The translations under genes and the position numbers were made by a program. The notes beneath the pieces are model-generated. The model was not told where the DNA came from, made no database searches, and saw only the letters and a list, made by a program, of their open reading frames with translations. From the NCBI GenBank assembly GCA_016720685.1, contig JADKKC010000022.1:1-64000 (forward strand): a stretch of DNA of 64,000 nt. The letters run 5' to 3'. Positions 18,234 to 25,201 of the stretch are shown piece after piece; the first letter of the stretch is position 1; each line of letters starts with the position of its first letter. This DNA is from Zoogloea sp. (GTDB taxonomy: Bacteria > Pseudomonadota > Gammaproteobacteria > Burkholderiales > Rhodocyclaceae).

Positions 18234-19586
18234 TCAGGTTTTTGGCGCGGCCGGGAGCAGGATGCTGGCGTCGAGTCCGCCGCCTTCGCGGGGGCCGAGG
18301 CGAAATTCGCCGTGCTGGCCGCGCACGATGCGATCGACGATGGCAAGACCGAGTCCCGAGCCCTTGGTGTTGGTGCGGGCGGATTCCAGGCGGGTAAAGG
18401 GGCGCTTTACCCTTTCTGTTTCGGATGCCGGGATGCCGGGCCCGCGGTCGAGCACGCGGATGAAGGGCTGGCCGCCAGTGCTGCCGGTCTCGAGTTCGGG
18501 CGCGGCGCCGGTGTAGTTGATGGCGTTTTCGATCAGGTTGGTGATGGCCCGGCGCAGGGCTTGCGGGCGCGCCGTCACAAGGCTGGTGCCGCTGCTGCGC
18601 ACCGTGAGGGGAAAGCCGCGGCGGGCGTAAAGGGCGGAAAGCTCGTCGGCGAGCGCGGCGAGATCGAGGGGGGCGAGGATTTCGCCGCCATCCTCCCGGG
18701 AGAATTCCAGGAACTGGCCAATGATGCGGTCCATGTCCTCGATGTCGGAGACCATCGCGTCCACGTCAGCGGGGTCGGCGCCGCACATTTCGACGCCCAG
18801 GCGCAGGCGGGCGAGGGGGGTGCGCAGATCGTGGGAGACGCCGGCAAGAATCAGCGCCCGGTCGGCGTCGAGTTGCTGCAGGTCATGGGACATCTGGTTG
18901 AAGGCGTGGGCGAGGTCCGCCAGCTCTGTCGGCCCGCTCTCGGAGAGGCGTGGCGGCATTTCCCCGCGTCCGACGGTGCGGGCGGCGGCAGCCATGGCCT
19001 TGAGGGGGCGGTTGAGGCGCGACACGATCATGTAGGCGCCGAGCATGGCCAGGCACAGGGCGGCGGCGCCCCACCACATCCACTCGAGCGCGTGGGGGTG
19101 CATGACCCGCTCGCTGGGCAGCATCACCCAGAACTCGGCGTTGTCGGCCGGATCGTCGCCCTTGATGCGGAAACTGACCCAGAAACCGGTCAGCCCTTCC
19201 CAGGAGGAGGCGAAGCGGGTGTCGGCACCGAGCTGGAGGCGCACGTCCTCGATCACCCGGCGCAGTACCGTGGTGTCGTCGAGGGGCGCGGTCTTGTCGT
19301 CATCCTCGGCCGGGTAGATGCGGATGCCTTCGAGGGTGGCCAGGTCGAGGAGCAGATCCTTGCGCAGGGCCGGGTCGGCGTTGAGCAGGGCGGTGCGGGT
19401 CAGGTTGATGATGCTGACGACGGTCTGGGCGGTCTGGCGGCCCCGGCTGGCCTGGTCGAAGTGGCTGAATATGGCCGACCACACTGCCACCGAGGCCAGC
19501 ATGAGCACCGCCACCAGCAGGAAAATTCGCCACAGCAGGGTTCGGGGTGACCAGGGCAGGAGCGCGCGAAGGCGGGGGTGCGCCAT
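18234..19586 (-). CDS. envZ: EnvZ-type sensor histidine kinase
   Basis: 450 residues. First membrane helix at about 20-40, periplasmic sensor, second helix at 171-188, HAMP, then the DHp H-box GVSHDLRTPLARLRLG with phospho-acceptor His252. The ATPase region shows NLIENAINYTG (N box), DRGPGIP and GSGLGLAIVDRIV. It lies 9 bases downstream of the OmpR gene, making a two-component operon. Osmotic or envelope sensing is inferred from family membership. Confidence 0.92.
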   Translation of the reverse strand: MAHPRLRALLPWSPRTLLWRIFLLVAVLMLASVAVWSAIFSHFDQASRGRQTAQTVVSIINLTRTALLNADPALRKDLLLDLATLEGIRIYPAEDDDKTAPLDDTTVLRRVIEDVRLQLGADTRFASSWEGLTGFWVSFRIKGDDPADNAEFWVMLPSERVMHPHALEWMWWGAAALCLAMLGAYMIVSRLNRPLKAMAAAARTVGRGEMPPRLSESGPTELADLAHAFNQMSHDLQQLDADRALILAGVSHDLRTPLARLRLGVEMCGADPADVDAMVSDIEDMDRIIGQFLEFSREDGGEILAPLDLAALADELSALYARRGFPLTVRSSGTSLVTARPQALRRAITNLIENAINYTGAAPELETGSTGGQPFIRVLDRGPGIPASETERVKRPFTRLESARTNTKGSGLGLAIVDRIVRGQHGEFRLGPREGGGLDASILLPAAPKT

Positions 19587-19595
19587 GACGCCGGA

Positions 19596-20327
19596 TCAAG
19601 GGGCCGCGTGTTTGTTGCCGTCGGGCACGAAGACGTAGCCGAAGCCCCAGACGGTCTGGATGTAGCGGGGCTTGCCGGGGTCTTCCTCGATGAGCTTTCT
19701 GAGGCGCGAGATCTGCACGTCGATGGAACGGTCGAAGACGTCGTATTCGCGCCCACGCGCCAGTTCCATCAGGCGGTCGCGGGAGAGGGGCTGGCGGGGG
19801 TGCTGGAGCAGTACCTTGAGCAGCGCAAATTCGCCGGTGGTCAGCAGGGTTTCCTCGCCGTTGCGAACCAGGATGCGGGTGCCGAGCTGGACGACGATCT
19901 GGCCGAAGCTGACGTCCTCGTCGTCGGCGGCGGGGGCGCCCGGTGGCGTTTGCGGCTGGCGGCGCATCACGGCGTGGATGCGGGCAACCAGTTCGCGCGG
20001 GTTGAAGGGCTTGGGAAGGTAGTCGTCGGCGCCCATCTCGAGGCCGACGATGCGGTCGACGTCGTCGCCCTTGGCGGTGAGCATCACGATGGGAATGGGG
20101 TTGTTGGTGCCGCGCAGGCGCCGGCAGATCGACAGGCCGTCTTCGCCGGGCAACATCAGGTCGAGCACCATCAAGTCGAAATGTTCGCGCAAGAGCACGC
20201 GATCCATCTGGGCCGCGTCGCTGACCGTCTTGACGTTGAAGCCCTGTTCACCGAGGTAGCGTTTGAGAAGATCCCGCAGGCGAAGGTCGTCGTCGACGAC
20301 GAGAATGCGATAGCTTTCTTTTTCCAT
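19596..20327 (-). CDS. ompR: OmpR-type response regulator
   Basis: 243 residues. Receiver domain with acidic pocket VDDD (about 11-14), phospho-acceptor Asp56 in LMVLDLMLPGEDG and conserved Lys in LPKPFNP. The winged-helix DNA-binding domain reads TTGEFALLKVLLQHPRQPLSRDRLME ... FDRSIDVQISRLRKLIEEDP ... RYIQTVWGFGYVF, the standard OmpR/PhoB output. It is transcribed ahead of its cognate EnvZ-like kinase. Confidence 0.95.
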   Translation of the reverse strand: MEKESYRILVVDDDLRLRDLLKRYLGEQGFNVKTVSDAAQMDRVLLREHFDLMVLDLMLPGEDGLSICRRLRGTNNPIPIVMLTAKGDDVDRIVGLEMGADDYLPKPFNPRELVARIHAVMRRQPQTPPGAPAADDEDVSFGQIVVQLGTRILVRNGEETLLTTGEFALLKVLLQHPRQPLSRDRLMELARGREYDVFDRSIDVQISRLRKLIEEDPGKPRYIQTVWGFGYVFVPDGNKHAAP

Positions 20328-20530
20328 GGAGCGAATCCTAGCTTTTCGCCTGCAAGCCGGCTAGCCGGATAGCGAGGGTGCGGTAAGCAAACGTAAGGGC
20401 TCGGGGCGGTCTAACATCCTCTTACAAAGGCGGATTTCAATCCGCGGCGGGGCTGCCAGAATCAAATCCAGCGGGGGCCGAATGTCCGAACTTCTGTCGC
20501 CGGGTTAGGATATGGGACATGGAAAGCGAG

Positions 20531-20848
20531 ATGTCTGTGCATAAAAAGTTGCTTCGTGGTGTGGGCTTCGTGGCAGCAGGCGTGCTGGCAGGGCAGTTGT
20601 GGTGTGCCGCTGCGTTTGCCGACGGGCCTGAGCGGGGCGGCGGCTGGCTGCGTTCCCACGCGGGTCCGGTCGATCGCCAGATGCGTGAGCCGCCGGCCTT
20701 CATGGCCGAGCCGGCGCGTCGTCCGGACATGGACGACAGCCGCAATCCGCGTCGCTGGTCGCCCGAGGAGCGGCGTCAGTTGCGGCGCGACGTCCATGAT
20801 GCGGGGCGCGATGTCTACGGCAACCCGCCGCCGCGCCGGCCGGATTGA
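20531..20848 (+). CDS. small exported protein of unknown function
   Basis: 105 residues with a signal-peptide-like start (MSVHKKLLRGVGFVAAGVLAGQLWCAAAFA). The mature part is short, Arg- and Pro-rich, with a conserved-looking RRWSPEERRQLRRDVHDAGRDVYG near the end. I recognise no named family. An in-frame ATG at 20519 is an alternative start. It stands alone, divergent from ompR and upstream of tsaB, in a 590-base stretch between them. Confidence 0.7.
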   Translation: MSVHKKLLRGVGFVAAGVLAGQLWCAAAFADGPERGGGWLRSHAGPVDRQMREPPAFMAEPARRPDMDDSRNPRRWSPEERRQLRRDVHDAGRDVYGNPPPRRPD

Positions 20849-20919
20849 CGGGCTCTGGCGCGGTGTGCCCTTGTGCCGGCACGGCCGGCGGGCCCGCGGG
20901 GCGTTAGAATGCGCGGGCC

Positions 20920-21612
20920 ATGAAGATCCTAGCTCTCGAAACCTCCTCCGAATCCGCCTCGGTCGCCCTCCTGGACGGCGAGCGGATGCACGAACGTTCC
21001 GTTGCCGGTAGTCCCGGCCATTCGGAAACCATCCTTCCTGAAATTGTCCAGCTCCTCAAGGATGCGGGCCTTGCGCTTGGCGACGTGGATGCGATTGCCT
21101 TTGGTGCGGGCCCGGGCGCCTTCACCGGTCTGCGGCTCGCCTGCGGGGTTGCCCAGGGTCTGGCGATGGGCGCCGGCAAGCCGGTGATTCCCGTCGGTAC
21201 CCTTGAGGCGCTGGCGAGCCTGTGCGGGCACGATGCGATTTTTGTCGCGGCCGATGCGCGCATGTCCGAGGTTTATTTTGCGGCCTACCGGCGTGTCGAT
21301 GGCGCGCTGCAGGAATGCCTCGCGCCGGCCTGCGCCGTGCCGGCGAGCGTGCACCTGCCGCCTGACGGCACGTGGTTCGGCTTCGGTTCCGCCTTCCGGG
21401 CTTACGAAAAAACCCTTGTTCCGGCTCTGGGCGAGCGCTTGACCGGCTTTGACGCACCCACGCCGCAGCTGGCGCCGGCCGTTGCTCGACTTGCCGCCGG
21501 GCGCTTCCAGCGCGGCGAAGCCATCGACCCGGCGCTCGCCGCTCCACTTTATGTGCGCGACAAGGTTGCGATGACCACTGCCGAGCGCCTCGCCCGTGGA
21601 GGCAAGGCATGA
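20920..21612 (+). CDS. tsaB: tRNA threonylcarbamoyladenosine biosynthesis protein TsaB
   Basis: 230-residue ASKHA-fold protein. The N terminus MKILALETSSESASVALLDG, the HSETILPEIVQLL helix and AFGAGPGAFTGLRLACGVAQGLA are diagnostic of TsaB. It scaffolds the TsaD/TsaE complex that makes t6A37 on ANN-decoding tRNAs. Its stop overlaps the rimI start (ATGA), the classic tsaB-rimI pairing. Confidence 0.96.
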   Translation: MKILALETSSESASVALLDGERMHERSVAGSPGHSETILPEIVQLLKDAGLALGDVDAIAFGAGPGAFTGLRLACGVAQGLAMGAGKPVIPVGTLEALASLCGHDAIFVAADARMSEVYFAAYRRVDGALQECLAPACAVPASVHLPPDGTWFGFGSAFRAYEKTLVPALGERLTGFDAPTPQLAPAVARLAAGRFQRGEAIDPALAAPLYVRDKVAMTTAERLARGGKA

Positions 21613-22079
21613 GCGTGGTGGTGCCTGCCCCCGATCCCGTTTTTGCGCCCATGAGCGAACTCGACCTCGAATGGGTCGCAGCCCAGGATCGGCTGCTGTA
21701 TCCGTTTCCGTGGTCGGCCATCAGTTTTGCCGATTCGATGCGTGCAGGTTACGGCTGCTGGATGATGTTCGACGGGTCCGAGCCGGTGGGCTACGCGGTC
21801 TTGATGATGGTGCTCGACGAGGCCCACATCCTGAACATCAGTGTGGTGTCGTCACGCCAGAGCTGCGGATTCGGCCGGCGTCTGCTCGATCACCTGGGCC
21901 GGGTCGCCCGTGAGGCCGGCGCACGCCAGCTCTTTCTCGAAGTGCGGCCGTCCAACGCGCCGGCGCTGGCGCTCTACCAGCGTGCCGGCTTTGAAACGAT
22001 AGGCCGGCGCAAGGGCTATTACCCGGCCGCCGAAGGGCGCGAAGACGCGCTGATAATGAGGTTGCCGCTATGGCGATGA
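21609..22079 (+). CDS. rimI: ribosomal protein bS18 (S18)-alanine N-acetyltransferase RimI
   Basis: 156-residue GNAT acetyltransferase that acetylates the N-terminal alanine of ribosomal protein S18. Features: PFPWS near the N terminus, GYAVLMMVLDEAHILNISVV, acetyl-CoA loop RQSCGFGRRLL, and LEVRPSNAPALALYQRAGFETIGRRKGYY. Translationally coupled to tsaB by a four-base overlap. Confidence 0.95.
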   Translation: MSVVVPAPDPVFAPMSELDLEWVAAQDRLLYPFPWSAISFADSMRAGYGCWMMFDGSEPVGYAVLMMVLDEAHILNISVVSSRQSCGFGRRLLDHLGRVAREAGARQLFLEVRPSNAPALALYQRAGFETIGRRKGYYPAAEGREDALIMRLPLWR

Positions 22080-22149
22080 GCCCGCAGGGCCGCCTCAAGG
22101 GCGAATGTTCCCGCGTGGCTGAAAGGCGCGCAGCGGCAAGGGTGTCTTC

Positions 22150-22998
22150 ATGACTTCCCGACGCGACGGCATTCTGCGTGAAATGGGGCTCGCTCCCCTG
22201 TGGCGGCTGCGCGGTGCGGCCGAGATAGAAGAGGCTCCGGTCGTCGAACCCGCCCCGCCTGAGCCGGTTGTCCGCGCGCCCGCGATGCCTCCATCTGAAA
22301 TGCAGGCTGTGGATGAGGCAACGGTCAAACCGCTGGCCCGTTTCGCGCCGCCGGTGGCGGGTCTGTCGTCCGGGCCCCCGATCGAAGCACCCGCAACGCA
22401 CCGTGATGTGCCGGGCGATATCGCAAGCCTCGGCTGGGACGAACTGGATGCCCGCATCCGTGCCTGCGATGCCTGCGAGCTGTGCCAGCGCCGCAAGCAG
22501 GCGGTGCCCGGTGTCGGCGATCGCCAGGCCGACTGGCTGTTTGTCGGCGAAGGGCCAGGCGCCGAGGAAGACGCGCGCGGTGAACCCTTCGTCGGCCAGG
22601 CCGGACGCCTGCTCGACAACATGCTGGCGAGCATCGATCTCAAGCGGGGCGAGGACGTGTTCATCGGCAACGCGGTGAAATGCCGCCCGCCCAACAACCG
22701 CACGCCTGAAGTGTCCGAGCTGGCCGCCTGCTTCCCCTACCTGCAACGCCAGATCGGGCTGATCCAGCCGCGTCTGATTGTCGCCCTTGGCCGCCCGGCC
22801 GCCCAGGCGCTGCTGAACCAGGAGGTGAAGATTGGTGCCATGCGCGGCAAGCTGTTTGAATACAACGGAATTCCGGTGATCATCACCTATCATCCAGCCT
22901 ACCTGCTGCGTAACCAGGCCGACAAGGCCAAGGCCTGGGAAGACCTGTGCTTCGCCCGCGCCACCATGCGCCGCCTCAAGCACGAGGTAGAGGCCTGA
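22150..22998 (+). CDS. uracil-DNA glycosylase, family 4 (Fe-S type)
   Basis: 282 residues. The catalytic domain (about 95-280) carries the iron-sulfur cysteines in RACDACELCQRR and AVKCRPPNNRTP, with GEGPGAEEDARGEPFVGQAG as the active-site loop and YHPAYLLR as the second motif. It removes uracil from DNA. The first about 90 residues are low-complexity, Pro/Ala-rich, and not part of the glycosylase fold. It follows rimI after 70 bases on the same strand. Confidence 0.94.
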   Translation: MTSRRDGILREMGLAPLWRLRGAAEIEEAPVVEPAPPEPVVRAPAMPPSEMQAVDEATVKPLARFAPPVAGLSSGPPIEAPATHRDVPGDIASLGWDELDARIRACDACELCQRRKQAVPGVGDRQADWLFVGEGPGAEEDARGEPFVGQAGRLLDNMLASIDLKRGEDVFIGNAVKCRPPNNRTPEVSELAACFPYLQRQIGLIQPRLIVALGRPAAQALLNQEVKIGAMRGKLFEYNGIPVIITYHPAYLLRNQADKAKAWEDLCFARATMRRLKHEVEA

Positions 22999-23121
22999 CG
23001 GGGCGCCCGTTGAAGTGCAAGATTTGATGGTCAGGCGAAGATGAACGGTGCCCGTCATTCAGCGTGGCTAGAATGTTCGTTTCGGTCGCCTCAAACGGCT
23101 GCCTTTTCTCGAGGAAACACC

Positions 23122-23730
23122 ATGCGTATCAAGCTATTCCTGTCGATGATCCTGTCCTTGCTGCTGCTCTCGGGCTGTGGCTACAACCAGATCCAGATCA
23201 ACGACGAACAGATCAATGCTTCGTGGTCCGAGGTGCTCAACCAGTACAAGCGTCGGGCCGACCTGATTCCCAACCTCGTGCAGGTGGTTCAGGGCTACGC
23301 GTCCCACGAGAAGGAGGTGCTGACTCGTGTGACCGAAGCCCGTGCCAACGTGGCCGGCATGAAGGTGACGCCCGAGCTCGTGAATGATCCGGACGCCATG
23401 GCCAAGTTTCAAAAGGCTCAGGGCGAGCTCTCCGGCGCACTGTCGCGTCTGCTGGTTGTGACCGAGAACTACCCCAACCTCAAGGCCGACGCCAACTTCC
23501 GCGATCTCCAGGCCCAGCTCGAAGGCACCGAGAACCGCATCACCGTGGCCCGCAACCGCTACATCAAGGCGGTGCAGGATTACAACGTGTCGGTGCGCAC
23601 CTTCCCCAACAACCTCACCGCGATGGTGATCGGCGCCAAGACCAAGGCCAACTTCACCGTCGAGAACGAAGCCACCATCAGCGAGCCGCCGAAGGTGAAT
23701 TTCGGCAGCCCGGCTCCGGCAGGCCGCTAA
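23122..23730 (+). CDS. LemA family lipoprotein
   Basis: 202 residues. A lipoprotein signal (LLLLSGCGYNQ) with lipobox Cys21 is followed by the LemA helical domain: NDEQINASWSEVLNQYKRRADLIPNLVQVVQGYA. The C terminus has NDLTA-like FPNNLTAMVIGAK. Function is not well defined; LemA genes commonly precede TPM-domain genes, as here. ATG at 23122 follows CGAGGAAACACC. Confidence 0.93.
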   Translation: MRIKLFLSMILSLLLLSGCGYNQIQINDEQINASWSEVLNQYKRRADLIPNLVQVVQGYASHEKEVLTRVTEARANVAGMKVTPELVNDPDAMAKFQKAQGELSGALSRLLVVTENYPNLKADANFRDLQAQLEGTENRITVARNRYIKAVQDYNVSVRTFPNNLTAMVIGAKTKANFTVENEATISEPPKVNFGSPAPAGR

Positions 23731-23751
23731 GGCCGGCGCGGGGCTTTCGTC

Positions 23752-24633
23752 GTGGGGCGGGATTTGGCGGTCTGCTTGCGCGTTCTGCTGCTGGTGCTCG
23801 TCATCGTCGGCGGGGGCGCGCACGGCCAGGAATTGCAGGCCATTCCGGCGCTGTCGGCGCATGTAACCGATACGCTTGGCGTGCTGCCCGAGCCGCAGCG
23901 GCTGGCCCTTGAAAATCGCCTGGTCCGGCTGGAGCAGGAAAAAGGCGCCCAGCTTGCGGTGCTGGTGGTGTCATCCACGCAGCCCGAGGCCATCGAGGCC
24001 TATGCCCTGCGCGCTGCCGAGGCTTGGCGCCTGGGGCGCAAGGGCGTGGACGACGGCGTGCTGTTTCTGGTGGCACGGGAGGATCGCCGCATGCGCATCG
24101 AGGTGGGGCGCGGGCTGGAAGGCGCGATTCCCGACGCGATTGCCAAGCGCATCATCGCCGATGTGGTGACGCCGCGCTTCAAGGCCGGGGATTTTCCCGG
24201 TGGCATCGAGGCCGGCGTCGAGGCGCTTGCCGCACGGGTCAGCGGCGAGGCCCTGTTGGCGCCTGCAGCGGGCGGGGCCGGGCCCGGCGCGGCTTTCGAA
24301 TCGCTTCCGGATGCGCTTGCGCTGGGCCTGCTCGGGGTTGTCATCGTCGGCGGTGTGCTGCGGGTGATCCTCGGCCGGGTGCTGGGTGCGGCGGTTATTG
24401 GAGGGCTCGCCGGGGTGGGCGGATGGATGTTCACCGGCGCCTTGCTGGTCGGTGTGGTGGCCGGCGTGGTGGCCTTTTTCTTCGCGCTTGCTCTCGGTTC
24501 GGGTGGCGGTGGCGGCCGCGGCGGGCCGTGGGTTGGCGGCGGCATGGGTGGCTTCGGGCGCGGCGGCGGTGGCGGCGGCTGGTCGGGCGGTGGTGGCGGT
24601 TTTGGCGGCGGCGGCGCGTCGGGGAGCTGGTGA
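23752..24633 (+). CDS. YgcG-like TPM-domain membrane protein with glycine-rich tail
   Basis: 293 residues with GTG start at 23752 and an N-terminal signal or membrane helix. The TPM domain (about 35-165) shows VTDTLGVLPEPQRLALENRL, LRAAEAWRLGRKGVDDGVLFLVAREDR and EVGRGLEGAIPDAIAKRI. Two hydrophobic helices follow (about 180-245) and the tail is almost pure Gly/Ser/Phe/Trp, as in many YgcG proteins. It overlaps the next TPM gene by one base. Confidence 0.9.
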   Translation: MGRDLAVCLRVLLLVLVIVGGGAHGQELQAIPALSAHVTDTLGVLPEPQRLALENRLVRLEQEKGAQLAVLVVSSTQPEAIEAYALRAAEAWRLGRKGVDDGVLFLVAREDRRMRIEVGRGLEGAIPDAIAKRIIADVVTPRFKAGDFPGGIEAGVEALAARVSGEALLAPAAGGAGPGAAFESLPDALALGLLGVVIVGGVLRVILGRVLGAAVIGGLAGVGGWMFTGALLVGVVAGVVAFFFALALGSGGGGGRGGPWVGGGMGGFGRGGGGGGWSGGGGGFGGGGASGSW

Positions 24634-25133
24634 TGCAGATCGGACGTTTGCTTCGTCATGTCATCGCACCGTCCTGGGTGCTGGGGCGGGTGTTCACGCC
24701 GCCCATCATGAAAGCTATCGATGCTGCCGTGAAAGCGTCGGAAGCGCGCCATCGGGGCGAGATCCGTTTTGCTGTCGAGGCCGGGCTGGATGTGTCCGAG
24801 TTGAGGCGTGGCATCGATAGCCGCGCGCGCGCGGTAGAGGTTTTTTCGCGCCTGCGGGTGTGGGATACGGACGAGAACACCGGCGTGCTGATTTACGTCC
24901 AGTGGGTCGACCGCCGGGTCGAGATTGTTGCGGACCGGGGGATCGCCAGGCAGGTGCCGCAGGCTGAGTGGGATCGCGTTTGCCGGCGGATGGAGTCGGC
25001 GTTTCGCGAAAAGCGCTTTGGCGACGGGGCGGTGGATGCCGTGCGTGCCGTGGGTGACCTGCTTGCCGGGCCTTTCCCGGCGCGGGAAAACAACCCGAAC
25101 GAACTTCCTGACCGGCCGATTTTGCTGAAGTAG
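24633..25133 (+). CDS. TPM-domain protein
   Basis: 166 residues. The TPM domain is recognisable from AVKASEARHRGEIRFAVEAGLDVSELRRG through FSRLRVWDTDENTGVLIYVQWVDRRVEIVADRGIARQV. There is no obvious signal peptide or membrane helix. The ATG at 24633 uses the last base of the preceding TGA stop, so the LemA-TPM-TPM group is probably one operon. Confidence 0.9.
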   Translation: MQIGRLLRHVIAPSWVLGRVFTPPIMKAIDAAVKASEARHRGEIRFAVEAGLDVSELRRGIDSRARAVEVFSRLRVWDTDENTGVLIYVQWVDRRVEIVADRGIARQVPQAEWDRVCRRMESAFREKRFGDGAVDAVRAVGDLLAGPFPARENNPNELPDRPILLK

Positions 25134-25154
25134 GGCTGTTGCGATCCGAAGGCG

Positions 25155-25196
25155 GTTCAAAAAAACGGGGTCGATACCTTGGCCGCGTTTTTTTGG
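25155..25196. terminator. possible bidirectional terminator
   Basis: In the 68-base convergent gap, a run of seven A plus CG and a matching CG plus seven T bracket a short GC-rich centre (ACGGGGTCGATACCTTGGCCGCGT). Both strands would end in a T run. The internal stem is weak, hence modest confidence. Confidence 0.4.
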
Positions 25197-25201
25197 GTCT
25201 G

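Noticed and set aside
22080..22149. Possible tRNA between rimI and the uracil-DNA glycosylase gene
   Set aside because: No cloverleaf with T-loop GTTCGA-type sequence could be drawn; GC-rich spacer only.
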